DNA from: Akkermansia muciniphila | GTDB lineage: Bacteria; Pseudomonadota; Gammaproteobacteria; Burkholderiales; Burkholderiaceae_C | DNA length: 14,846 bases | NCBI GenBank assembly: GCA_943327015.2 | Contig: CALPVM020000018.1 | Span: 1 to 14,846, forward strand | Reading direction: 5' to 3' | Part shown: one piece after another, positions 1 through 7,693 of the stretch | Layout of the letters: every line of letters starts with the position of its first letter | Numbering within the stretch: the stretch's first letter is position 1 | Made by a program: the position numbers and the translations under genes | The notes under the pieces: generated by a model | What the model saw: only the letters and a program-made list of their open reading frames with translations | Database searches by the model: none | What the model was told of the DNA's origin: nothing

Positions 1-182
1 CGGTGGGCTCTAGATCTGGTTTGTTTACCGTGCAAGAAGGCCGCGCAGTGTTGAAAGAAGTGCAGGTAGAAGCGCGCAATGGTGTCGTAGCGTGGGTAGC
101 CTCCGGCATTGCTCCGGGCACCGATGTTATTGTGTACCCCGACAGCAAACTTAAAAACGGCGCAAAAGTCAAAGCCCGCTAA
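1..182 (+). CDS. Efflux transporter periplasmic adaptor (HlyD/MFP family), C-terminal end only
   Basis: The reading frame is open from the left edge (first full codon at base 3) to a TAA at 180-182, giving about 59 residues of a protein whose start lies outside the window. The segment reads as the final beta-rich membrane-proximal domain of a membrane fusion protein: a strand with FTVQEGRAVLKEV, then a stretch ending GIAPGTDVIVYPDSKLKNG and a terminal KVKAR. The pattern 'glycine-rich turn, GxDVIVYP, xLKNGxxV' is typical of adaptors that link an inner-membrane ABC or RND pump to an outer-membrane channel. The following gene is map, not a permease, so the adaptor is probably the last gene of its transport operon, an order commoner for ABC-linked adaptors. 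Substrate and partner cannot be told from this fragment. Confidence 0.6.
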   Translation, partial: VGSRSGLFTVQEGRAVLKEVQVEARNGVVAWVASGIAPGTDVIVYPDSKLKNGAKVKAR

Positions 183-221
183 AGCGACAACCACCTCAAA
201 CCAATGGGATAATCATGTCCC

Positions 222-1043
222 ATGACTATTACCTACAAAGACTCCCAAGGCGTTGCCGGCATGCGCGTTGCCGGCAGGCTCGCATCCGAAGTACTGGACT
301 ACCTAACCCCGTTCGTACAACCCGGCATTACCACCAATGCGCTGGACAAACTGGCCCACGACTACATTACGCAGGTACAACAGGCTATACCCGCCCCGCT
401 CAACTACACCGGGGGCGGCAACAAGCCCTACCCTAAGTCAATTTGCACCTCGGTCAACCACCAGGTGTGCCACGGCATCCCTAACGACAAACCACTGAAA
501 AAAGGCGATATCGTTAACATTGACGTTACCGTGATCAAAGACGGCTGGCATGGCGACACCAGCCGCATGTTTTTGCTGGGCGACACCTCGATTGCGGCCA
601 AACGCCTGTGTGCCATGACCTACGAGGCCATGTGGCACGGCATCAAAATGGTCAAACCCGGTATCCATTTAGGTGATATTGGCCATGCCATCCAGAAGTT
701 TGCCGAGGGCAAAGGCTTTAGCGTGGTGCGCGAGTTTTGCGGCCATGGCATTGGGCAAGTGTTTCATGAAGAACCGCAGGTACTGCACTACGGAGTACCC
801 GGCACCTTAGAAAAGCTGGTAGAAGGCATGACCTTTACCATTGAGCCCATGATTAACGCCGGCAGAAAAGAAATTAAAGACGGCCCCGAAAAAGACGGCT
901 GGACCATTGTGACCAAAGACCACTCATTGTCTGCCCAATGGGAGCACACGATTTTAGTAACGCCCACCGGCTACGAGGTGCTAACACTATCTGCTGGCAG
1001 CCCGCCTGTGCCTGCCTTCATAGCGCCAACGTCAAACAACTAA
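222..1043 (+). CDS. map: Type I methionine aminopeptidase
   Basis: Cytosolic metalloprotease that removes the initiator methionine from nascent proteins. The 273-residue product is close to the usual length of about 264 and aligns over its whole extent with the bacterial type I family. The five metal ligands are all visible: D101 (in NIDVT), D112 (in HGDTSR), H175 (in CGHGIG), E208 (in TIEPM) and E241 (in WEHTI). H84 in VCHGIPND and H182 match the substrate-site histidines. The N-terminal MRVAGRLA motif of the family is at residues 14-21. The start chosen is the ATG at 222; an ATG seven bases upstream is in another frame. Only a weak GGGAT about 11 bases upstream could serve as ribosome binding site. 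The C-terminal tail after YEVLTL is about 20 residues, proline-rich and probably not catalytic. The stop is only 13 bases before glnD, so co-transcription is likely. Confidence 0.96.
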   Translation: MTITYKDSQGVAGMRVAGRLASEVLDYLTPFVQPGITTNALDKLAHDYITQVQQAIPAPLNYTGGGNKPYPKSICTSVNHQVCHGIPNDKPLKKGDIVNIDVTVIKDGWHGDTSRMFLLGDTSIAAKRLCAMTYEAMWHGIKMVKPGIHLGDIGHAIQKFAEGKGFSVVREFCGHGIGQVFHEEPQVLHYGVPGTLEKLVEGMTFTIEPMINAGRKEIKDGPEKDGWTIVTKDHSLSAQWEHTILVTPTGYEVLTLSAGSPPVPAFIAPTSNN

Positions 1044-1056
1044 ATACACCTTGGAC

Positions 1057-3657
1057 ATGACCAACCTGCAAGACGTACGCAACAGCTACCGCACAGGCAA
1101 AGCGCAACTGTTGCAAACCATTCAGACGCCTACCTTTGGTATGCGTAGCGTGCACAAACTACTGCACCAACTGGCCCGGCTTGCAGACGAAACGCTCATT
1201 ACCCTTTGGAATGATGCCGGATTCCAAGAGCCACTGGCATTGCTGGCTGTGGGTGGTTTTGGTCGGGGTGAGTTATTTCCGCATTCTGATGTCGATGTGT
1301 TGGTATTGCTTCCCGACGATGTATCGCCCGAAAGCAACCCCGCACTGAAAAGCCAAATAGAGACCTTTATAGGCAACTGCTGGGATGTAGGGCTGGAAAT
1401 TGGATCCAGTGTACGTAGTTTGAGCGAATGCCTGTCTGAGTCGTCCAAAGATGTCACCATCCAGACTGCACTGCTTGAGTTTCGTCGGATCACTGGCTGT
1501 GAACAACTGACCGAAAAGTTTAAGCATGCTTTTTTTAACGCTCTTGACGCCAAGGCTTTTTTTGTCGCCAAATCGTTGGAGATGAGCCAGCGCCACGCCA
1601 AATTTGAAGACACTCCCTACGCGCTGGAGCCCAACTGCAAAGAATCCCCAGGCGGTCTGCGCGACCTGCACATTATTTTATGGACTGCAAAAGCTGCAGG
1701 TTTTGGCAACAGCTGGGAAGATCTGGCCACCAATGGGCTGGCCACACCTTTTGAAATAAAGCAAATTCAGCGCAACGAGTCTTTGTTGATGCTGATTCGC
1801 GCGCGGCTGCACATGAGTGCCAAGCGACGCGAAGACCGACTGATTTTTGACTTGCAAACCACGATTGCCGAAGCCTTTGGTTACCACAACCTGACCCTGA
1901 GCGATTCCAACGGCAAACACACTATGGCGCGAGCCAGCGAGGCGCTGATGAAGCGCTACTATTGGTGTGCCAAAGCAGTAGCTCAGCTGAACCAGATTTT
2001 GCTGATGAACATTGAGGAGCGGCTCAACCCCACCACCCATGCCCTGCACCCCATCAATGAACGCTTTAACGACAAAGCAGGCATGATTGACTTGGTGGAT
2101 GAAGACCTTTACCGACAAGACCCGCACGCCATTTTGGAAACATTTTTGGTGTTTCAAAGTACCGTGGGCATTAAAGGTCTTTCGGCACGCACCTTACGCG
2201 CCTTGTACAACGCCCGTGGGCTGATGAATGCCCGCTTTCGGAACGACCCCGTCAACCGCGCCAACTTTATGCGTATTTTGATGGCACCAGAGGGCATTAC
2301 CCACGCTATGCGGCTAATGAACCAAACATCGGTACTAGGGCGCTACCTGTGGGTTTTTCGGCGCATTGTGGGACAAATGCAGCACGATTTGTTTCATGTG
2401 TACACGGTTGACCAGCACATCCTGATGGTGCTGCGTAACGTGCGTCGTTTCTTTATGGTCGAACACACACACGAGTATCCTCTGTGTTCACAGCTTGCAT
2501 CCGGCTGGGACAAACCGTGGTTACTTTTTACGGCTGCATTGTTTCATGACATTGCCAAAGGCCGTGGTGGCGACCATTCCGATTTAGGCGCTGTAGAAGC
2601 CCAGCGTTTTTGCAAGCAACACGACATCAGCACCGAAGACACGAAGCTGATTCAATTTTTGGTGCACGAGCACCTGACCATGAGCCACATTGCGCAAAAG
2701 GCCGACTTGAGCGACCCTGACGTCATTGCCAATTTTGCCCAACGGGTTGGCAATGAACGCACACTCACCGCACTGTATTTACTGACTGTGGCTGACATAC
2801 GTGGAACATCCCCCAAAGTATGGAATGCCTGGAAAGGCAAACTGCTGGAAGACCTGTACCGCTACACCGCCCGCATTCTGGGTGGCGAAGCCCCCGACCC
2901 GCAAGCACAGGTGCAAGCACGTAAACGCGAAGCGCTGGTACAACTCGCTCTGCACTCTCTGCCACATGAAGCACACAAAAGCCTGTGGGACACACTGGAT
3001 GTGAGCTACTTCATGCGCCACGAAGCCAGCGACATTGCCTGGCACACCAAGCACCTGTCTCGCTATGTGGCAACCGAACAACCTATCGTTAAAGTTCGGC
3101 GTTCACCGGTAGGTGAAGGATTGCAAGTCATGGTTTACACCATGGATAAACAAGACCTGTTTGCCCGCATTTGCAGCTATTTTGACCAAGCCGGCTTAAG
3201 TATTCAAGATGCGCGCATTCACACCTCCAACAAAGGTTATGCGCTGGACACCTTTCAAATTGTGACCAGCTATGATATGGATGAACATTTCAGGGAGTTG
3301 TGCAGTCAAATTGAAAACGACTTGCGCCTGACTATAAGCAGTACAGAGACGCTGCCAGCTCCAAGCAAGGGCCGTATCTCCAGACGCGTTAAAAGTTTTC
3401 CGATTGCGCCTCGCGTATCGCTGCGCCCTGACGAAAAAGCCCAACTTTGGCTGCTCAATATATCTGCCAGTGACCGGCTGGGCTTGCTGTATTCTATTGC
3501 ACAGGTATTGGGGCGGCACCACATTGAAGTGCAGCTTGCCAAAATTGCCACTTTGGGCGAACGGGTTGAAGACACTTTTCTGATTCACGGCGCGCAACTA
3601 TCGCACAACCGCGCTCAAATTGCGATTGAAACCGAGCTACTCGAAGCCCTCTGTTAA
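1057..3657 (+). CDS. glnD: [Protein-PII] uridylyltransferase / uridylyl-removing enzyme
   Basis: Bifunctional nitrogen sensor. It adds UMP to PII protein (GlnB/GlnK) when glutamine is low and removes it when glutamine is high, which feeds into glutamine synthetase control and the NtrB/NtrC system. The 866-residue product is of normal family length. Domains in order: a nucleotidyltransferase with GGFGRGELFPHSDVDVL (metal residues D78 and D80); a central helical region; an HD phosphohydrolase domain with H447, H454 and the H497-D498 dyad in ALFHDIAKGRGGDHSD; and two C-terminal glutamine-sensing ACT domains at about 689-768 and 799-866. No catalytic residue appears lost. I chose ATG 1057; an in-frame TTG at 1051 would add two residues and neither has a clear ribosome binding site. 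It follows map at 13 bases and precedes purN by 18 bases. Confidence 0.97.
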   Translation: MTNLQDVRNSYRTGKAQLLQTIQTPTFGMRSVHKLLHQLARLADETLITLWNDAGFQEPLALLAVGGFGRGELFPHSDVDVLVLLPDDVSPESNPALKSQIETFIGNCWDVGLEIGSSVRSLSECLSESSKDVTIQTALLEFRRITGCEQLTEKFKHAFFNALDAKAFFVAKSLEMSQRHAKFEDTPYALEPNCKESPGGLRDLHIILWTAKAAGFGNSWEDLATNGLATPFEIKQIQRNESLLMLIRARLHMSAKRREDRLIFDLQTTIAEAFGYHNLTLSDSNGKHTMARASEALMKRYYWCAKAVAQLNQILLMNIEERLNPTTHALHPINERFNDKAGMIDLVDEDLYRQDPHAILETFLVFQSTVGIKGLSARTLRALYNARGLMNARFRNDPVNRANFMRILMAPEGITHAMRLMNQTSVLGRYLWVFRRIVGQMQHDLFHVYTVDQHILMVLRNVRRFFMVEHTHEYPLCSQLASGWDKPWLLFTAALFHDIAKGRGGDHSDLGAVEAQRFCKQHDISTEDTKLIQFLVHEHLTMSHIAQKADLSDPDVIANFAQRVGNERTLTALYLLTVADIRGTSPKVWNAWKGKLLEDLYRYTARILGGEAPDPQAQVQARKREALVQLALHSLPHEAHKSLWDTLDVSYFMRHEASDIAWHTKHLSRYVATEQPIVKVRRSPVGEGLQVMVYTMDKQDLFARICSYFDQAGLSIQDARIHTSNKGYALDTFQIVTSYDMDEHFRELCSQIENDLRLTISSTETLPAPSKGRISRRVKSFPIAPRVSLRPDEKAQLWLLNISASDRLGLLYSIAQVLGRHHIEVQLAKIATLGERVEDTFLIHGAQLSHNRAQIAIETELLEALC

Positions 3658-3675
3658 GCCTACGTTCACATTCCC

Positions 3676-4281
3676 ATGCGCAACATTGTTATCCTCATCT
3701 CCGGCGGCGGCTCCAACATGGCTGCTATGGTGCAAACTGCTGTCAAAGAGCAGTGGCAAAAAAAATACAATGCCCGCATTGCAGCAGTCATCAGCAACAA
3801 GGCTGAAGCCAAAGGGCTAATTTTTGCGCGTGAACACGGCATAGCCACCGAAGTGCTGAACCACAAGGCTTTTGCTAGCCGCGAAGAGTTTGATACTGCA
3901 CTTGCAAACACCATCGATAAATACGACTCACCCTCAATACCAGCATTGGTGGTGTTAGCCGGATTTATGCGCATCCTTACACCCGGCTTTGTGCAGCGCT
4001 ACACTGACAGACTTGTCAATATTCACCCCTCACTATTACCCGCATTTGCCGGGCTGCATACCCACCAGCGTGCGATCGATGCCGGTTGCAAGTTTGCCGG
4101 TGCCACGGTGCATCTGGTTACCGCAGAACTCGACCATGGCCCGATACTGGAACAAGCCATTGTGCCTATTCTGCCGCTTGATACAGCTGATACTTTGGCA
4201 CAAAGGGTGCTGACACAAGAGCACATCATTTACCCGCGCGCAATCGCCTCGTTGCTTTGCAAGATGTCAAAACAAGACTAA
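3676..4281 (+). CDS. purN: Phosphoribosylglycinamide formyltransferase (GART)
   Basis: Transfers a formyl group from 10-formyltetrahydrofolate to GAR, the third step of purine nucleotide synthesis in the cytosol. The 201-residue product matches the usual length of about 190-215. The N-terminal phosphate-binding loop SGGGSNM is at residues 9-15. The catalytic triad is seen as N115 and H117 in NIHPSLLPAF and D153 in ELDHGP; the folate-site stretch GLHTHQRAI and the terminal TQEHIIYP block are also present. The ATG at 3676 is immediately followed by the family's first beta strand (MRNIVILIS), which fixes the start. The gap from glnD is 18 bases with no terminator, so it is probably read through from the map-glnD transcript. 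This copy stands with nitrogen-regulation rather than other purine genes; no other pur gene is in the window. Confidence 0.95.
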   Translation: MRNIVILISGGGSNMAAMVQTAVKEQWQKKYNARIAAVISNKAEAKGLIFAREHGIATEVLNHKAFASREEFDTALANTIDKYDSPSIPALVVLAGFMRILTPGFVQRYTDRLVNIHPSLLPAFAGLHTHQRAIDAGCKFAGATVHLVTAELDHGPILEQAIVPILPLDTADTLAQRVLTQEHIIYPRAIASLLCKMSKQD

Positions 4282-4313
4282 ATGCTCTGCCATCAAAGTA
4301 CTTCTGGTGCGAT

Positions 4314-4347
4314 TTGACCTCAAAATATTTTCAATTTGTAGCATAAA
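4314..4347 (+). promoter_or_regulatory. Possible sigma-70-type promoter in the purN-HDOD spacer
   Basis: The 146-base gap at 4282-4427 is the longest non-coding stretch in the window and is AT-rich. It contains TTGACC at 4314-4319, a good -35 hexamer, followed by the -10-like TAGCAT at 4339-4344 after 19 bases or CATAAA at 4342-4347 after 22 bases. Both spacings are longer than the optimal 17, so this is a weak call based on hexamers alone. The long spacer and the strong ribosome binding site just before the HDOD gene suggest that gene has its own transcription start. I see no stem-loop with a T-run after purN, so some read-through is possible. Confidence 0.25.
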
Positions 4348-4415
4348 TTAGGTAAAAACCCCATACCAGAATGCCACAGTTGGAGTAAATTGATTCTTGT
4401 CAGACCACAACCCCA

Positions 4416-4421
4416 AAGGAG
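4416..4421 (+). promoter_or_regulatory. Strong Shine-Dalgarno for the HDOD gene
   Basis: AAGGAG stands six bases before the ATG at 4428. It is the best ribosome binding site match I found on the plus strand of the window and fixes the HDOD start. Confidence 0.8.
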
Positions 4422-4427
4422 ATACTT

Positions 4428-5228
4428 ATGCCAGCTCTTGAGTCTTTTTTTGCAAGTGTGAAACTGCCTGTGATGTCCGAAGTGGCGCATGCCCTTATCA
4501 ACACACTTGAGAATGAAGATGCTTCGGCCTCCGAAGTCAGTCACATCATTGCCCAAGATCCGGCTCTCAGCGCCAAACTGCTGCGTCTAGCTAACAGCGC
4601 ACAATTTGGCTTACAACGAAGCGTCAGTTCCATTGACGACGCCATTACCATGGTAGGCATGGCCAAGGTACGCACCTTGTCTTTGGGTGCTTGCCTTAAC
4701 GATTCTTTTCCTGTTTTGCCTGGTTTGGATCGTACCGAATTTTGGCACACCAGCATGGCCTGCGCGGGTTACGCACAATGGTTGGCCAATAATTTGGGCA
4801 TGGATGGCCAAACTGCCTGGCTCACGGGCATGATGCTGCGTTTGGGCGAATTGCTCATCGGCCAATCTGAGCCCAAAGCGTTGGAAGAAATCGAAAAAAT
4901 GCCACACCCTCCCGGCAGCCGTTGGGAGCGTGAGCTGCGCTTGCTGGGTTTCTCAGAGGGCGAAATTACAGCAGAACTAGCCAGACGTTGGAAGTTCCCG
5001 GAGTCCATGGTTATCGCCCTGAAAGACTCGTCTGACCCCATGGCAGATCACCACTTCTCTCGCTTGGGTGCCATTTTGCATCTGGCCGAACTGTTGGCTG
5101 AAACACCCCATGCCGGACCAGAGGCGCTGGATTCGCTACCTCAAGATGTTGTAAAAGCGCTGATGCTGGATATGCCGCATTTACACGCTAAATTCCCCAA
5201 GGCTGATTCTTTTATCCAGTTCCACTAA
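4428..5228 (+). CDS. HDOD domain-containing protein
   Basis: A 266-residue stand-alone HDOD protein. HDOD proteins are relatives of HD-GYP phosphodiesterases that have generally lost the metal site and act as regulatory or scaffold proteins, often around signalling and motility. The HDOD core covers roughly residues 8-205 with the typical early block AQDPALSAKLLRLANSAQF (residues 42-60) and SIDDAITMVG (68-77). The position of the HD dyad (LHDIG in active relatives) reads LRLG at 137-140, so the metal-binding His and Asp are absent and phosphodiesterase activity is not expected. There is no REC, GGDEF, EAL or kinase domain fused to it, no signal peptide and no membrane segment, so it is probably cytosolic. 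It has a strong ribosome binding site and a long upstream spacer, and it converges with the CYTH gene 21 bases downstream. Its specific target cannot be told from sequence. Confidence 0.88.
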   Translation: MPALESFFASVKLPVMSEVAHALINTLENEDASASEVSHIIAQDPALSAKLLRLANSAQFGLQRSVSSIDDAITMVGMAKVRTLSLGACLNDSFPVLPGLDRTEFWHTSMACAGYAQWLANNLGMDGQTAWLTGMMLRLGELLIGQSEPKALEEIEKMPHPPGSRWERELRLLGFSEGEITAELARRWKFPESMVIALKDSSDPMADHHFSRLGAILHLAELLAETPHAGPEALDSLPQDVVKALMLDMPHLHAKFPKADSFIQFH

Positions 5229-5249
5229 AACAGGGTTCTAGAGTACTGC

Positions 5250-6266
5250 TTATTGCTCAAAATCCAGCTCCAACCAGCGGCTGATTTTGAGCAATTCAGC
5301 GCCCATTTTAGGGTCTTGCAGAGCCTCAATTACCATTCTGCGCGCCTGATTAAAATCCTGCTGCATGGCAAGGTTCAATTTTCTTGAAAATGCGTTCAAA
5401 TGCGGCATCAATGGTGCAGCATTTAACATCATGGGGCTAAAGTATCGCACAACCGCCCTGAAGCTTCTGGCTGCCACTCGTAACTGCAGCACATCATCCA
5501 AGGCAGTTGACTGCAACGCATTATTCAAACACACACTCCATTGCGCAAATGCGCGCTGCAAGTTCTGCTGTGCTGTGTCCGCCTGCAAAGCAACAGATTT
5601 ATTGCGGGGGGCACCTAACCCCAGCTTTGCGCCTTGTGCCAAGGCGAAACCACGCTGTGCCTTACTCACGGTGGCAGGCAGCACAGCTACTGTAGTGGCA
5701 ATCTCCCCTGCCAAATCAAACAAAGCCGAAGCTTGACCAGCCTGCAACTCCAACTCCAGCTCACAAATCGGGCTGGTTTTACCACCGGCCTGCACTTGCC
5801 CGCTATCGAATGCCACCTCAACGCGGCTACCATCAGGGGTGTTTACCCACCACAGCGTACGCTCAAATACCGTAGCAAAGCAAGGCTGGAGTTCAGCAAA
5901 CAAAGCTCCGTCAGGGTCTAAAGCAGACCAAGGGGTTTGCTGCAACAGCGTGTGCGAAAGCTGTGCATTGGCAATAGGAAACTCCCACTCACCACGCTGG
6001 CTCAATGCAGAAAGGTTGCTGCCGCCGATTTTTAGGGTTTGCAGCCATTGTGGCTGGCTTGCGTTTCCTTTGCGCCGAGTACGCAGAGCAATGCGCTGGC
6101 TATGCAAGACATTCGCAGGCGTATCAAAATACACATTGTGCAGTTCTGTATGCCGCACTCCACCATTTTCCGCCGCTAAAGCCAATGCAGGTACCGCCGA
6201 TAAGTCCGCCAACAAGCGCTCGGGCTGCGCCGATGGCAACGTTAATTTAAGCTCAACTTCTTGCAT
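5250..6266 (-). CDS. CYTH domain protein with shortened, degenerate CHAD-like C-terminus
   Basis: The N-terminal 205 or so residues form a CYTH (triphosphate tunnel metalloenzyme) domain as in the E. coli inorganic triphosphatase YgiF. Visible tunnel residues are the signature E3-x-E5-x-K7 (EVELK), YFDTP at 46-50, LRTRR at 61-65, K79 in QTLKI, R91/E93/E95 in RGEWEF, R136 in FERT, E169/E171/E173 in CELELEL, and K202/R205 in SKAQRG. This supports binding of a triphosphate with divalent metal, probably hydrolysis of inorganic triphosphate. The last roughly 108 residues (231-338) resemble the start of a CHAD domain (QLRVAARSFRAVVRYF), a polyphosphate-associated helical fold. The usual histidine before QLRV is L260, the paired RR is RS, and the domain is about half normal size; YgiF is about 433 residues and this is 338. 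ATG 6264-6266 begins two bases after the stop of the META gene, indicating translational coupling. Confidence 0.85.
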   Translation of the reverse strand: MQEVELKLTLPSAQPERLLADLSAVPALALAAENGGVRHTELHNVYFDTPANVLHSQRIALRTRRKGNASQPQWLQTLKIGGSNLSALSQRGEWEFPIANAQLSHTLLQQTPWSALDPDGALFAELQPCFATVFERTLWWVNTPDGSRVEVAFDSGQVQAGGKTSPICELELELQAGQASALFDLAGEIATTVAVLPATVSKAQRGFALAQGAKLGLGAPRNKSVALQADTAQQNLQRAFAQWSVCLNNALQSTALDDVLQLRVAARSFRAVVRYFSPMMLNAAPLMPHLNAFSRKLNLAMQQDFNQARRMVIEALQDPKMGAELLKISRWLELDFEQ

Positions 6267-6268
6267 GG

Positions 6269-6715
6269 TTAAGGGTTGCTGGCCGACTTGGACATGCGCA
6301 ACAACACCCGCCCATCTTCTGCAAGCAGCAGCAATTGACCCGACTCTATGCGGGCTTGCGCAGTTTGTTCCAGGGCTTTAAAAAACATATCCTCTTGCGC
6401 TCCGGGCTCTGTCATGCACGGTTTACCAATCGGCACCATTGATCCGATGCGCACGCTGTTTTGCGCACCCAAGGTAGCGCGTGCAGCAAATGCATTGCAG
6501 CCACCCGTACCGGATAAGGCATCAACACTGGTCCAGCGCAACTTGGGCCTTGGCGACTGCATATAAGGCACACCATCCACGACGGTTGCAATCCACTCCA
6601 CACCGGTAATGGCGGCCGGCGAAAACGCTGGAACCACTGGCACTGAAGGCGTCAATGCACAACCTGATAGCACTAAAAACGACGCCACAGCCCAAAAACG
6701 GAAAATACAAATCAT
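6269..6715 (-). CDS. META domain-containing lipoprotein (HslJ-like)
   Basis: A 148-residue small envelope protein. It starts with a short lipoprotein signal: hydrophobic stretch IFRFWAVASFLVL and lipobox LSGC with the acylated cysteine at C19. The residue after the cysteine is Ala, so the Asp retention signal for the inner membrane is absent and outer-membrane sorting is plausible. The mature part carries a META/HslJ domain: W41 near the start (VEWIATVVDG), the hallmark GTGGCNAFAA with G72-C73-N74, and PCMTEPGAQEDMFFKAL at 98-114. The two cysteines C73 and C100 could pair. Domains of this type occur in heat-shock HslJ and other envelope proteins; no enzymatic role is established. It sits in the middle of a tight minus-strand group, 11 bases after the SDR stop and two bases before the CYTH start. 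Confidence 0.85.
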   Translation of the reverse strand: MICIFRFWAVASFLVLSGCALTPSVPVVPAFSPAAITGVEWIATVVDGVPYMQSPRPKLRWTSVDALSGTGGCNAFAARATLGAQNSVRIGSMVPIGKPCMTEPGAQEDMFFKALEQTAQARIESGQLLLLAEDGRVLLRMSKSASNP

Positions 6716-6722
6716 ATTTTTA

Positions 6723-6728
6723 CCACCT
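6723..6728 (-). promoter_or_regulatory. Shine-Dalgarno of the META lipoprotein gene
   Basis: On the minus strand AGGTGG lies seven bases before the ATG at 6713-6715 and overlaps the TAG stop of the SDR gene (TAGGTGG). This fixes the start of the short lipoprotein gene and ties its translation to the upstream gene. Confidence 0.7.
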
Positions 6729-7650
6729 AAATATTGTTAGAGCCAAGCCCTTGGGACACCGTAGGATAAAGCAACTTCACACCCAGTTCCTGCTTCATAC
6801 GCATATTTACCATGCGCCGCGACTCCTGCATAAAACTCAGCAGCATGGCAGATACTTGCTTGGGCGCTTCGACACGCGATATTCTGGGCGGACGCGGTAA
6901 ACCGTACAGATTAGCCGCCAAATCAAAATAATCGCCCATTTTGAGGCGGGTATCATCGTTCACGTTATACACACGCTGCGACTTACCACGCCACAGAGCC
7001 AACAGAGTAGCACGCGCCAAATCGTCCGCATGGATGTGATTGGTGTACACATCGTCTTCAGCACACAACACGGGAGTTGCCCGACTTAAACGTGCATAGG
7101 GTGTACCGCCCTCCCGGTCTGGCGCATAAATACCGGGAACGCGCAAAATAGACATTTGAACACTGCCTGAGCGTCCCCAAAAGCGCATGGTATTTTCCGC
7201 ATCGACGCGCCGGTGCGCGCGCTGCGTTTCAGGGTGCACGGGTGTGGTTTCTGTCACCCACTGCCCCGCACAATCTCCATACACGCCGCTGGTAGAGGCA
7301 TACACCACTTTTTTCGGTGCTGAACGCCGGCGCAGGGCATGCAGCAGGTTTTGCGTACGTTCATCCTGCCAACCTTGGGTAGCGGGTGGTGCCAGGTGCA
7401 CTATGCGCTGGGCAATGCCTGACAGTCGGTGCAGGCTTTTAGCGTGGTCTAAATTACCGATCAGTGGTTGGATGCCGTGTTGCATTAACTCAGTAACGCG
7501 CGCAGGTGTAGAGGTGAGTGCCAACACACGCACGCGACCCTTAATAAGCGCAGCAAGGCGCAAGCCAATATCGCCGCAACCGACAATAAGCACACGTTCA
7601 CGCCGAAAGCGTGCGGGTAAAGCACCCAAAGGAGTCAAATTTGAAGGCAA
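6727..7650 (-). CDS. NAD(P)-binding SDR-family protein (atypical, YeeZ-like)
   Basis: About 307 residues with an N-terminal Rossmann fold (VLIVGCGDIGLRLA; GxGxxG-type loop as GCGDIG) and an extended/atypical SDR body: HLAPPATQGW, YASTSGVYGD, the block QRAHRRVDAEN, LRVPGIYAPDREGG and NHIHADDLARATLLAL. The canonical catalytic Tyr-xxx-Lys is not apparent; its place is taken by an RAHRRVDAE-type motif, so ordinary SDR dehydrogenase chemistry is doubtful. The substrate is unknown. The start is uncertain. The longest frame begins with ATG at 7825-7827 and another ATG is at 7705-7707, but both overlap the divergent reductase gene that begins at 7694. I chose TTG 7648-7650, which keeps about 19 residues before the Rossmann strand; TTGs at 7636-7638 and 7627-7629 are also possible. 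None has a good ribosome binding site. It is probably the first gene of the SDR-META-CYTH unit. Confidence 0.8.
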   Translation of the reverse strand: MPSNLTPLGALPARFRRERVLIVGCGDIGLRLAALIKGRVRVLALTSTPARVTELMQHGIQPLIGNLDHAKSLHRLSGIAQRIVHLAPPATQGWQDERTQNLLHALRRRSAPKKVVYASTSGVYGDCAGQWVTETTPVHPETQRAHRRVDAENTMRFWGRSGSVQMSILRVPGIYAPDREGGTPYARLSRATPVLCAEDDVYTNHIHADDLARATLLALWRGKSQRVYNVNDDTRLKMGDYFDLAANLYGLPRPPRISRVEAPKQVSAMLLSFMQESRRMVNMRMKQELGVKLLYPTVSQGLGSNNI

Positions 7651-7693
7651 AATCAGGGTTTGATGAAAAATAACTGAGTAGGATAACCAATAA

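Noticed and set aside
250..276. Two copies of GCGTTGCCGGCA spaced 15 bases apart in map.
   Set aside because: It encodes the repeated VAG in GVAGMRVAGR. The second copy is the family motif and the first replaces non-conserved residues without changing length, so it is most likely chance.
215..436. A short frame starting at an ATG seven bases before map.
   Set aside because: It is in another frame, overlaps the conserved map coding sequence, and has an Arg-rich product with no family likeness.
4302..4371. TTCTGGT at 4302-4308 and its complement ACCAGAA at 4365-4371 in the purN-HDOD spacer.
   Set aside because: The seven-base arms are 56 bases apart with no T-run. It is too weak to call a terminator, riboswitch or operator.
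4836..4847. Loss of the HD dyad in the HDOD protein (LRLG in place of LHDIG).
   Set aside because: Absence of the metal-binding pair is normal for HDOD proteins and does not suggest decay.
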